From positions 1 through 58,378 of the forward strand of contig JAFAAW010000136.1 in the NCBI GenBank assembly GCA_023426365.1: a stretch of 58,378 bases of DNA, given 5' to 3'. Below the pieces are notes generated by a model that saw only the letters and a program-made list of their open reading frames with translations, searched no databases and was not told the DNA's origin. The position numbers and the translations under genes are program-made. Numbering within the stretch: position 1 is the first letter of the stretch; each line of letters opens with the position of its first letter. Positions 32,926-41,179 of the stretch are shown here, piece by piece. Source of the stretch: Pseudomonadota bacterium (GTDB lineage: Bacteria > Pseudomonadota > Alphaproteobacteria > Rhodospirillales > Magnetospirillaceae).

Positions 32926-34740
32926 ATGTCTTACAACTCGGCTACCGTTGCCAAGATCGTTGACCAGATCAACCGGACCTATTTTCTCCCAGCTATCCAG
33001 CGCCCTTACGTCTGGGAACCGGATCAGATCGTGGCTCTGTTCGATTCGCTCCTCAAGGGTTACCCGATCAGTTCGTTCCTGTTCTGGGAACTGCGCCCCG
33101 AAAACCGCAGGAACTGGGAAATCTATAAATTCGTCGAACAGTTCCGATACGGCGAGGTGCACAACGAGGAGGCGGACCCGGACGGTCGGGATATCGTCTT
33201 GGTGCTGGACGGCCAGCAGCGCCTAACCTCGCTTCTGATTGGGCTGCGCGGCAGTTACACCATCAAGCTGAAGCATAAGCGGTGGGATAATCCGTCCGCT
33301 TGGGTGAAACAGCGTCTGTATATCGACTTGTTCAAAGACCCCGGCAGCGATGATGAGGAAGATCGGGAAGACCTTGGCATTACCTACGGTTTGAAGTTTG
33401 CGTCAGAACAGCCGAAGGATGACCAAAACCACCTGTGGTTCAAGGTCGGGGCGGTTCTGGATTTTGACGACGAAGATGCGTTCCATAGCTTCGTGGACGA
33501 CTATCTTGAAAAGCTGCCCGAAAACGTTACCCGAGGGCAGGAGAAGATCGCCCGCCGCACACTTGAGAATCTCTACCGGAAGCTGTGGAAGGACGAGGTT
33601 ATTGCGTACTACACGGAAAAGAACCAGTCCTATGATCGGGTATTGGATATCTTCATTCGTGCCAATGACGGCGGGACAAAATTAAGCAAGTCAGACCTGC
33701 TTCTATCTATGATCACGTCCAAGTGGGACGGTGTTAATGCGCGCGAGGAAATATACAACTTCGTTGAGCGCTTGAATAACGAGTTGGATAGAAAGAACGA
33801 CTTCGATAAAGATTTTGTCATGAGGTCTTGCTTGGTGGTGTCCGACTTGGACCACGTCTACAAGGTGAACAACTTCACCAACGAGGCGCTTGCCACGATC
33901 CAGAAGAAGTGGCCGGAAATCCGGGCTGCTCTTGAAGCGACCATCCGCCTCGTCAATCGCTTCGGCATTGACCGCGATACCTTAACCAGCGTCAACGCCC
34001 TCCAGCCCATCGCTTACTATCTGTCCAAGATTGGTGCCTCCCTGGATGGTTCCACGGCATTCGAGGCAGCAAACCGTGAGCGCATCCGACGTTGGCTCCT
34101 TGGGGCCTTGCTCAACAACGTCTTCGGCGGCAATTCGGATCAGACCATCGGCGTTGCCCGCCAAGTCATTAAGGACGTGGTGCCTGGGGCCAGAGACTTC
34201 CCCTATGCCGAACTTTGCGACGGGTTGCTGAAGCGCCGTGGTCGCGTCCTTGGGTTCGATGACAATAACCTCGAAGCCCTCCTCGACACGCGCTACACCC
34301 AACGAACCTGCTTTCTGGCGCTTTCGGTACTCTACGATGAGCACAACTGGGGTAGCTCGCTCTACCATATCGACCACATCATCCCTCGCTCCCTTTGCAC
34401 CAGAAAAGCCCTTCAGGGGCGGGGGCTGTCAGAGGCAAAAATCGAGGAGATCGTTGGCTGCGTTGACCGCCTCGGCAATCTCCAGCTTCTGCCGGGGCGT
34501 GAAAACTCGGAAAAATCCAACCTTGAGTTCGGGGATTGGATCAAGACCCGCGAAGGCGGGTTCCTCGAACGACACCTTATCCCGCCGGAGCCGCACTTGT
34601 GGTGCCCCGAGGCGCTTCCTGAATTTGTGGCCGCACGCGAGAAGCTGATCCGCAAGCGCATGGCCTCCTTCGCGTCCATCAATGCTGGCAATGGAGCGGG
34701 AGATCAACAGGTGGGGGAAGCTCACCCGGCGACGGCTTAG
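32926..34740 (+). CDS. GmrSD-like DUF262/HNH restriction protein
   Basis: 604 residues. The N-terminal DUF262 (ParB/sulfiredoxin-like) domain has LPAIQRPYVWEPDQIVALFDSL and the LVLDGQQRLTSLL motif (about 94-104); IRANDGGTKLSKSDLL follows. The C-terminal DUF1524-type HNH has YHIDHIIPRSL (about 480) and LGNLQLLPGRENSEKSN. This two-domain layout is that of GmrSD and related type IV enzymes that use nucleotide hydrolysis to cut modified phage DNA. ATG 32926 follows GGGGGAG. Adjacent CoiA-like nuclease and the RM genes make island 1 a defence island. Confidence 0.86.
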   Translation: MSYNSATVAKIVDQINRTYFLPAIQRPYVWEPDQIVALFDSLLKGYPISSFLFWELRPENRRNWEIYKFVEQFRYGEVHNEEADPDGRDIVLVLDGQQRLTSLLIGLRGSYTIKLKHKRWDNPSAWVKQRLYIDLFKDPGSDDEEDREDLGITYGLKFASEQPKDDQNHLWFKVGAVLDFDDEDAFHSFVDDYLEKLPENVTRGQEKIARRTLENLYRKLWKDEVIAYYTEKNQSYDRVLDIFIRANDGGTKLSKSDLLLSMITSKWDGVNAREEIYNFVERLNNELDRKNDFDKDFVMRSCLVVSDLDHVYKVNNFTNEALATIQKKWPEIRAALEATIRLVNRFGIDRDTLTSVNALQPIAYYLSKIGASLDGSTAFEAANRERIRRWLLGALLNNVFGGNSDQTIGVARQVIKDVVPGARDFPYAELCDGLLKRRGRVLGFDDNNLEALLDTRYTQRTCFLALSVLYDEHNWGSSLYHIDHIIPRSLCTRKALQGRGLSEAKIEEIVGCVDRLGNLQLLPGRENSEKSNLEFGDWIKTREGGFLERHLIPPEPHLWCPEALPEFVAAREKLIRKRMASFASINAGNGAGDQQVGEAHPATA

Positions 34741-34760
34741 CGGTCGCTGTCGCCGGGGAA

Positions 34761-35024
34761 ATGCCAGTCGGTAAGGCTCCCATGCCTGCGCACGTGCTCA
34801 TGGTGCCGGTCGCCCGCGACGGTTCGATGTTTACTCCAGCCCTTCGACGCTCAACCGGCTATTGGGTTGGGGATAAGGGAGCGGAGAGGACTGTGCCGAC
34901 GTTTGAGGAGGCGCTTGAATTCCTTAAACGCATGCCGGTGCCCCGATGGCGTCGGCCAAATGCCAGCGGTAATTGGGGGATCGTGGCGGGTGTGGATTGG
35001 GTTGAGTGCCGGGCCGATGATTGA
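34761..35024 (+). CDS. Small hypothetical protein
   Basis: 87 residues from ATG 34761 (GGGGAA directly before); ATG 34782 and 34800 are alternatives. FEEALEFLKRMPVPRWRRPN and GNWGIVAGVDWVE look like genuine protein. It follows the GmrSD-like gene by 20 bp and may be co-transcribed. From here to the right CGGTAAC sites (35025-35283) I see nothing. Confidence 0.5.
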   Translation: MPVGKAPMPAHVLMVPVARDGSMFTPALRRSTGYWVGDKGAERTVPTFEEALEFLKRMPVPRWRRPNASGNWGIVAGVDWVECRADD

Positions 35025-35283
35025 GGCGCGTGAGCGATGTGCGGTCACGCCAGCGCGCGGGGTTGGTTCGGTAAGGAAGGCATTTCAGCCATGGCACCCC
35101 TTCGTTGCGCTGCGGTAGTTCCTGGCGTGGAAGGTCACTGACCCCTTTGGTGTAATTTTAGCTGCCAAAAGGCCGAAACGGCGATGGAAGCGCTTGGGGG
35201 CGTGAGGCGCGAAGTGGAATGTCCGTGATCAGCGTGCGAGTTAGCGGCCAAGGGGGGTCCCGTGGGCGTTCCGCGAGCCTTTT

Positions 35284-35328
35284 CGGTAACAAATCCGGTA
35301 ACATCACCCGGTAACATTGGCCGGTAAC
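35284..35328 (+). repeat. Four CGGTAAC sites (right arm sites)
   Basis: CGGTAAC at 35284-35290, 35296-35302, 35309-35315 and 35322-35328, spaced 12, 13 and 13 bp, in the same orientation as the left array. The bases between sites are also partly shared with the left (AAATC after site 1, ATTG after site 3). Confidence 0.7.
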
Positions 35329-35376
35329 CTGGGGTCTCGGCATTCGGAGTGCCGTTATAAGCCCTTGAAAAATCAG

Positions 35377-35469
35377 AAAAAAAGCCTGCCCCGAAGGGCA
35401 GGCTCAAGTTTAGGGAGGAAACGTCCAAGAAAGACAGCAAGGGATGCCCGGAGACATCGCGTTTGCTGC
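35377..35469 (-). ncRNA. Small RNA with anti-Shine-Dalgarno motif, site of island 1 integration
   Basis: About 93 nt between a good promoter (-35 and -10 at 35477-35505) and a terminator (stem GCCTGCCC/GGGCAGGC, 35384-35403, then seven T). The 3' half contains TTTCCTCCCTAAACTTGAG, where CCTCCC is complementary to Shine-Dalgarno sites, as in alphaproteobacterial sRNAs such as MmgR/alpha-r8 and CcsR. Reading frames inside are trivial. The terminator belongs to the island and the promoter and 5' half to the backbone. Family assignment is by resemblance only. Confidence 0.68.
35401..35419 (+). repeat. Right attachment core (attR), 19-bp direct repeat
   Basis: Identical to 16015-16033. It lies inside the sRNA, spanning the CCTCCC motif and the base of the terminator stem. 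Confidence 0.85.
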
Positions 35470-35476
35470 ACTGCAA

Positions 35477-35505
35477 TAGATACGGACTCCCGCCGCTGCT
35501 TGCAA
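35477..35505 (-). promoter_or_regulatory. Sigma-70 promoter of the sRNA
   Basis: On the minus strand TTGCAA (35500-35505), exactly 17 bp, TATCTA (35477-35482); the expected start is near 35469. Confidence 0.65.
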
Positions 35506-35668
35506 GGGAAAAAGCATGCGGAAGTGATACCTCTTCACCAAAATGGCAGAAACACTGGCCTTTTGGGGTGTGCAATGCTGTCATGAGAGGCAGGGGTGGT
35601 AATTTTGGCATGCCGTGTGCAATCATCCGAGAGTCGTGCGCGTTTCGGCGGATGGGAAGATGCCAGCC

Positions 35669-36463
35669 ATGATCGGCAAATGGGTGATGGGGGTGACGGC
35701 GGTGCTGCTGCTCGTGGCGGGTGGCGGTGCTGCGCGTGCGACCATCCCGGGGCTGCCGACCCAGGCGCTGTGCGCCGCCGAGACCGCCAGGGCCGAACGC
35801 GCCTACGGCATTCCGTCGCAATTGCTGGACGCCATCTCGCTGGTGGAATCGGGGCGCTACGATGCCCAGAGCAAGGCAGTTCTTGCCTGGCCGTGGACGG
35901 TCATGGCCGAGGGAGAGGGCAGATATTTCCCCACCAAGGCCGAGGCGGTGGCCGAGGTGAAGCGCCTGAAGGCGCGCGGCGTCCGCAACATCGACGTGGG
36001 CTGCATGCAGGTCAACCTGATGTATCACGGCGAGGCGTTCCCCACGCTGGACGAGGCGTTCGAGCCGTCCACCAATGTGGGCTATGCCGCCCGCTTCCTG
36101 CGCGGCCTTTACGGTTCCACCAACCACTGGCCGACGGCGGCGTCCTATTACCATTCCCAGACGCCGCACCTGGCCGCCAATTACCGCGCCAAGCTGATGA
36201 AGGTGTGGAGCGGCGGTGGCAGCGCGGCGGCCATCGCATCGCTGACGCCGGTGATGCCCGGGCGCGCCCAGTTGCAGCCCAATCCGCCGCCGCGCCCGAT
36301 CACCTCGCCCCGCGTCGAGCAGGCGCGCGAGGAATGGCGCGCCACTCGCAGCACCGCGCAGAACGAGGCCCGCGCCATCGCCAACGCCTATCGCCAGGCC
36401 CGCATGGCGGAATACCAGATGCGGCGCGCGCGGATGGAGGAATTGCGCCAGGCGTTGCGCTGA
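35669..36463 (+). CDS. Lytic transglycosylase (SLT-type)
   Basis: 264 residues. A signal peptide (MIGKWVMGVTAVLLLVAGGGAARA) precedes a soluble-lytic-transglycosylase-like domain: AYGIPSQLLDAISLVESGRY carries the catalytic Glu, followed by NIDVGCMQVNLMYHG and AARFLRGLYG, then HWPTAASYYHSQTP. The C-terminal third is Arg/Gln-rich helix. It should cleave peptidoglycan glycan strands in the periplasm. ATG 35669 is preferred over 35660 because GGGAAG lies at better spacing. It is the first backbone gene right of island 1. Confidence 0.86.
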   Translation: MIGKWVMGVTAVLLLVAGGGAARATIPGLPTQALCAAETARAERAYGIPSQLLDAISLVESGRYDAQSKAVLAWPWTVMAEGEGRYFPTKAEAVAEVKRLKARGVRNIDVGCMQVNLMYHGEAFPTLDEAFEPSTNVGYAARFLRGLYGSTNHWPTAASYYHSQTPHLAANYRAKLMKVWSGGGSAAAIASLTPVMPGRAQLQPNPPPRPITSPRVEQAREEWRATRSTAQNEARAIANAYRQARMAEYQMRRARMEELRQALR

Positions 36464-36503
36464 CCGCGCTTGATGCACGGCCGGCACACCCCACCTTGTT
36501 GCC

Positions 36504-37277
36504 ATGACCAGCGCACTTCCCCCGCCCCCCGATGCCGCCGCCGACTGGGCCTGGTTCCTGGATGTGGACGGCACCCTGATCGACATCGCGCCGACGCCTT
36601 CGGCCATCCAGATACCCAAGGCGTTGCCGCAACTGCTGCAGCGGCTGGCCGATGCCCATCATGGCGCGGTGGCGTTGGTGTCCGGCCGCACGCTCGACAA
36701 CCTGCGCCAGTTGGTGGCGCCCTTCGACCCGCCTGCCGCCGGCCTGCACGGCCTGGAATGGCGCGACGGCGCGGGCATGGTCGGCGCCCTGCACCCCCCC
36801 CCCGGCCTGGACGACATCCGCCATCGCCTCGCGCACGAGGCGGCGCAGTTCGACGGCTTGCTGCTGGAGGATAAGGGCAGCGCGGTGGCGTTGCATTACC
36901 GGCTGGCGCCGCACCTCGAGGAGCATGTCCGCCGCACGGCCCAGGCGGTGCTGCTGGATCACCCCGAATACGGCATGGTGGCCGGCAAGAAGGTAGTGGA
37001 GATCAAACCCAAGGGGGCCGACAAGGGGGCTGCGGTGTCCGCCTTCATGCGCGCGGCGCCGTTTGCCGGGCGGGTGCCGGTGTTCGTCGGCGATGACACC
37101 ACCGACGAGGACGGCTTTGCCGCCGTCAATCGCCTGGGCGGGGTGTCGGTTCTGGTGGGGCCGCCGCGCGACACCCAGGCCCGCCACCAACTGCCCGACA
37201 TCGAGGCATGCCGGGCGTGGCTGGCGCACGCGGCCGGCACGGACTGGCTGCCGCAGATGGGCGAGGGCGCAGACTAG
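36504..37277 (+). CDS. otsB: Trehalose-6-phosphate phosphatase
   Basis: 257 residues. HAD-family motif I is FLDVDGTLIDI (D20, D22), motif II VALVSGR, and GVSVLVG plus FVGDDTTDEDGF supply motifs III/IV; EIKPKGADKGAAV is typical of OtsB. It dephosphorylates trehalose-6-phosphate in the osmoprotectant pathway. otsA is not in the window. A run of ten C occurs in the coding sequence (36794-36803), a possible slippage site. Confidence 0.9.
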   Translation: MTSALPPPPDAAADWAWFLDVDGTLIDIAPTPSAIQIPKALPQLLQRLADAHHGAVALVSGRTLDNLRQLVAPFDPPAAGLHGLEWRDGAGMVGALHPPPGLDDIRHRLAHEAAQFDGLLLEDKGSAVALHYRLAPHLEEHVRRTAQAVLLDHPEYGMVAGKKVVEIKPKGADKGAAVSAFMRAAPFAGRVPVFVGDDTTDEDGFAAVNRLGGVSVLVGPPRDTQARHQLPDIEACRAWLAHAAGTDWLPQMGEGAD

Positions 37278-37309
37278 AGCTGTCTTCGTTCATGCGGAAC
37301 CATCCCTAG

Positions 37310-38152
37310 GCTGTATCGACATTCAGCTTGCGCCGGTGGCGCTGCCGTGATTCACCGGGTCAGGACTTCTGGCTCGGTGGAACATGGCGAAGCGATACGA
37401 ACTGACCACAGCGCAGTGGACGCGGATTGAGAACCTTTTACCCGGCAAGGTCAGTGACCCTGGCCGCACCGGGGCCGACAACCGCAATTTCGTCAATGCC
37501 GTGCTTTGGGTTCTGCGTTCGGGGGCCCGTTGGTCGGACATGCCCGAGCGCTACGGCAAGTACAAGACGGTGCATAAGCGCTTCACGCGCTGGGCGGCCA
37601 AAGGCGTCTGGGACAAGGTGTTCGCCAATCTGGTCAAGGACCGCGACAACGAGTACCTGATGATCGACAGCACCATCGTCCGGGCGCACCAGCAGGCTGC
37701 GACCGGAAAAGGGGGGCCAAAAACTCGGCTCTGGGGCGCTCCCGAGGAGGATTGAGCACCAAGATCCACCTTGCCGTCGATGGCGAGGGACGCCCAGTGC
37801 GCTTCATTCTGACACCCGGCCAAGTCAACGACAGCACCCAAGCTCTGGCGCTGCTTGATGGGGAACGGCCTCGCTATTTCCTGGCCGACAAGGGTTATGA
37901 CAGCCACGCCATCCTCGATGCGGTCGAAGCATGCGGCGCACAGCCCATCATTCCCCAGCGCTCATGCATGAAGCGGGCGCGCGATTTCGACGCCCGCATC
38001 TACAAAAAGCGCAACCTCGTCGAACGGGCCATCAACAAACTCAAGCACTTCCGCCGTATCGCCACCCGCTACGACCGCAAGCCCGCCAACTTCATGGCGT
38101 TTCTATGCCTCGCAACGCTGCCGATGTGGCTGCCGCTGAATGTCGAATCAGC
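37310..38152 (+). mobile_element. IS5 family (IS427 group-like) insertion sequence
   Basis: About 843 bp. Terminal inverted repeats are GCTGTATCGACATTCAGC at the left and GCTGAATGTCGAATCAGC at the right (16 of 18 match as inverted repeats). Both ends are flanked by CTAG (37306-37309 and 38153-38156), a plausible target duplication for this group. It carries one transposase in two overlapping frames. Confidence 0.85.
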
Positions 38153-38156
38153 CTAG
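37384..38156 (+). CDS. IS5-type transposase, expressed by -1 frameshift
   Basis: Frame one (37384-37755) encodes the N-terminal DUF4096-type domain (YELTTAQWTRIENLLPGK, LWVLRSGARWSDMPERYG) and the first catalytic Asp (MIDSTIVRAH). The second frame, -1 relative to it, continues with KIHLAVDGEGRP, FLADKGYDS (second Asp) and KRNLVERAINKLKHFR (Glu). The shift probably occurs at the A4G6 run near 37707-37717, as in other IS427 members. The final stop codon (38154-38156) is made by the duplicated CTAG target, so it lies just outside the IS proper. Confidence 0.88.
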
Positions 38157-39931
38157 AGCAGGTATGGTGCCCGGCACGCGCCATCGCGGTACTCGTTCTG
38201 CTCATCGTTCCAATCCGGTCTATTCAGGTTCGCCTCCTTGATAGCGGTGAAGGAGACGAAGTGGTTTATGACCACGCCACCCAGTCATTCATCCCGAATC
38301 CCCTGCCCACGGCCATTCCCGGTCGAAATGAGGGTTGCATCAGGCTGTTCCACGACAATGAGCTTAAAAAGGACATCCTCGGCCTCTGGATCAACACGAA
38401 CAAGACCAGTGTCGCTGATCCTCGTGTAGACAAAGGATACGGCATACCTTGGTCCACCGAGGAGCTTCGCGGCGTGCTGGATTACCTTGGCCAGTGGCAG
38501 CGGCAGTACAATCCGATGCATCGGCCAATCCCCAGGGACGAACTGCTGGAGTCCGAATTACAGCCAAGCGAGGCCCTAAAAGGCGCGTTGCCATCGTACT
38601 TCTATCTATTCCGAGACCCGACTACCTCAGTCAACGATCCCCATCAGCCGGTCACGAAACCAAGGCTGGACGTATTTTTCCGCCACCTCATGGCTGAGGT
38701 TGAGAAGGAATTACGACGAGAAGACCCTTCACTCACCATGGTGTGGCGGAACAAGTACGGGGCCATCACCAGATGCCTTTATAGCCTGCATTCCCTGCGG
38801 GTGACCGGCATCACCCACTTCATGAAGGCGGGTGTTCCCATCCAGGTTCTGTCTGAGTTCATGGCAGGACATGCGACGATCTTAATGACCCTGCACTACG
38901 CAAAATTCGGCCCAAACTACATCAGCGAGACCATAGAGCGTGCCAGTCGGGCAGTTGCCGATGGCGAAGATGAAGACTGGGCAGTTTGGCTCGCAGAGCT
39001 TGTGGCCACGGCCCCGGAAACCGTGGGCGATTACGTCGCCGTCAACAGCGAGGACGCTATTGCAGAGCTGGCTGATACCCGCCCTGGCCTATGGTCCATT
39101 CAGCTTGACGGTATTTGCCCCACCGGCAAGGCGATGTGCCATGTCGGCGGCCCCAACAAGTCCACGAACATGAACGCCCACGAGGCGGTGCCCGGTGGAC
39201 CGAGAAATTGCCCCAGGTGCCGCTTCTTCCTGACTGGCGACGTGTTCCTCCATGGCCAAGTGATCGCGTTCAACAACCACGTTTACGCCGTAAGCGAATC
39301 GGTCAGCGAACTCGATAGGCTCCGGAAATCGCTGGCCCAACTGAAGAACGTCGGTGCTGACAAGCGGCGCATCACGCGGGAAGAGGACAAAATCGACGGG
39401 CTTGAAATTCAACTCGACGAGATGCTCGTCACTCTGCAAGCCCGATACCATTTGATCGAAAAATCCAGAGCGCTTCTGCACCGCAATTCAGTGGCTGGAG
39501 GTGATCGTAATTCTCTGTTGGCCCTCGGGGGACAGCCGGAATTTGAGTACGTTGTTGAGCAGACAACCAGCGACTTCGATCTTCTGGAATTTGTCGCCCA
39601 GTCCGCTGAGGTCTTCCCCGAGCAGGCCGTACCCTCGGTCAAGCTGCGCAAGGGCCGGATCATGGACGCCTTTCTACGCCGTAACGGCTATGAAGCATTC
39701 CTCTATGCTCTCCCCGAGCACGAAGCATTGGTCGCCGCAAACAAGATGAGCCGCTTCCTTTGCGAGAAAGCGGGGCGAGATGGACTTCGCAAACTGGTTA
39801 ATGGTGAGGAAACGATGCAGACGCTCGGCATCGCATTCGACCCGCAAACCTTCGTCTCAGCGCCTATCGACCTGAGCAATCTTTTGCGCCAGAAAGCCTC
39901 CGCCTTACTGATCGAAGCCCACGCCAAGTAG
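38157..39931 (+). pseudogene. 5'-truncated tyrosine recombinase with Cys-rich C-terminus
   Basis: About 590 codons remain; the 5' end is replaced by the IS. Catalytic features survive: SLHSLRVTGITHFMKAG (Arg), LSEFMAGHATILMTLHYAKFG (His and Tyr). C-terminal to these is a Cys region (GICPTGKAMCHVGG and NCPRCRFFLTG) and a helical tail. This layout resembles the integrase of gamma-mobile-trio (GMT) elements and the TnpB type of Tn554. Without an N-terminus it is unlikely to be functional, though translation from an internal start such as the ATG near 38517 is possible. Confidence 0.75.
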
Positions 39932-39938
39932 GTTGCGG

Positions 39939-40667
39939 ATGTCCCACCTCCCCGTTCCATCGTCTGCCACATTCGCCACCGTCACTGACGAAGCGGAGGC
40001 CGCGCTCGCCGCTGCGGAAGCATTCTTTCATCTGCGGCACTCCGAAACCACAAAGCGTGGCCAGAAGACGTTGGAGAACATTCGCGCCGTCTGCCTGGAG
40101 ATGGCCTCGGCCAAGGAAGAAATCATAGTTGCCAAGGTCGGGCGCACCCTGAAGAAGCGCTACGGCGGCCCAGACGTGCAGTCGATCCGCGATCAACCTG
40201 ACCGGCTCAAGCGGCTTGTAGAAATGTACGCCGCCTATCAGCAAGCCCTCGTACCCAAGCGTGAACGACCGGAGCGGAGAACGGAGCAGAGGCTGGCTGA
40301 AATCAATGATCTCGGTCTGCGAGCGGAGCTTCGGGAGCTAATCGCGGAGCGAGATGAACTAAAGGCGCAGGTTAAAGTGCTAAGGCAAGCGTACAAGAGG
40401 CTTCAGCCCATTGAGAAGCTTACACCTGAACAATGCTATGGGCCGGTGGCCGAGCGGACGTCAATTGTGCAGTTTGATGAAACCACCTCGACGCCTTTAT
40501 TCACCCCTGATGAGGCGCGCGCCGTCACCCACTTCCTGAACGAAGATTTCCTGTTCGACGAGGGGCTGCGTATTGACGAAGGAACTGGCCTGATAAAGGA
40601 CGAGAGCAACCGTCTGCTTCTTGGGTTTCCGTTCATCACCGCCCTGCGCAAGATCGTGAGGCCGTAG
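39939..40667 (+). CDS. Coiled-coil protein of the recombinase module (GmtX-like)
   Basis: 242 residues from ATG 39939. Positions ~25-95 include RGQKTLENIRAVCLEMASAKEEI, VAKVGRTLKKRYGGP and SIRDQPDRLKRLVEMYAAYQ, then a coiled coil (RAELRELIAERDELKAQVKVL, about 120-150). The combination of a small HTH-like part with GGP and a following coiled coil is reminiscent of GmtX and of Tn554 TnpC partners. It begins 7 bp after the recombinase stop. Assignment is by resemblance, not comparison. Confidence 0.6.
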   Translation: MSHLPVPSSATFATVTDEAEAALAAAEAFFHLRHSETTKRGQKTLENIRAVCLEMASAKEEIIVAKVGRTLKKRYGGPDVQSIRDQPDRLKRLVEMYAAYQQALVPKRERPERRTEQRLAEINDLGLRAELRELIAERDELKAQVKVLRQAYKRLQPIEKLTPEQCYGPVAERTSIVQFDETTSTPLFTPDEARAVTHFLNEDFLFDEGLRIDEGTGLIKDESNRLLLGFPFITALRKIVRP

Positions 40668-40669
40668 CC

Positions 40670-41179
40670 ATGGCTCGCCAATCACCCGCTGAGCGCATCC
40701 TGCCCGTGGTCGAGACATTCGTTGACCGCATCGAGGGTTTTAGACGGGAACGGCTTCGTGCGCAGTTCGCCGAGCGACAAGCCTATGAGGACGCTCTCGC
40801 TCGCACCGATACCTGGGTTGGCGATGAGCGGCTTCCCGCGACCGCCGATGGCAAGGTCAATGTTCAGGCCCTGACGGAACGGATGGGGTTGAAGGAATCT
40901 GACCGTCAGTGGTTTTACAAGGTCGAAGACCTGGCCGGACCCATCAACGCCCTGGCACTAGCCCAGGGACTCAAGCCCATCAAATCCCGCGTCCAGCAGC
41001 AGGTCGATGACGACGCTGCCGTAGCTGCGATCTCTCGGGTTCAGACCGACAGCAAGCGGCTGGCCGAAGCCCTGGTCGAAATGACCAGGGACCGTGACCG
41101 GCTTCGTGCTCAGCTTCAGATGCTCCGCGAAGGCGGTTGGGTCCTCCGCACCGGCAAGGTGACGGACGACCGCCGATGA
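40670..41179 (+). CDS. Hypothetical coiled-coil protein
   Basis: 169 residues. DTWVGDERLPATADGKVNVQ followed by LTERMGLKESDRQWFYKVEDL resembles a small DNA-binding region; the C-terminal part (SKRLAEALVEMTRDRDRLRA) is coiled coil. It starts 2 bp after the previous stop and overlaps the helicase start (ATGA). Third member of the recombinase operon; function unknown. Confidence 0.65.
   Translation: MARQSPAERILPVVETFVDRIEGFRRERLRAQFAERQAYEDALARTDTWVGDERLPATADGKVNVQALTERMGLKESDRQWFYKVEDLAGPINALALAQGLKPIKSRVQQQVDDDAAVAAISRVQTDSKRLAEALVEMTRDRDRLRAQLQMLREGGWVLRTGKVTDDRR

Larger units (their letters stand above)
16015..35419. mobile_element. Genomic island 1 (integrase-type, defence cargo, ~19.4 kb)
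   Basis: Bounded by a 19-bp direct repeat at 16015-16033 and 35401-35419, with an integrase gene next to the left end and clusters of CGGTAAC sites just inside both ends. The cargo differs in composition from the backbone and consists of a replicase, restriction-modification genes, a GmrSD-like nuclease, a CoiA-like nuclease, a second recombinase and mobilization-type genes. Integration appears to have occurred within the 3' part of an sRNA gene, with the island supplying a replacement terminator. Presence of a replicase suggests an integrative plasmid or satellite that can replicate after excision. Confidence 0.85.

Noticed and set aside
37931..38156. The recombinase gene starting inside the IS element
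   Set aside because: The open frame runs from the IS into the recombinase by chance; that part is an alternate frame of the transposase.
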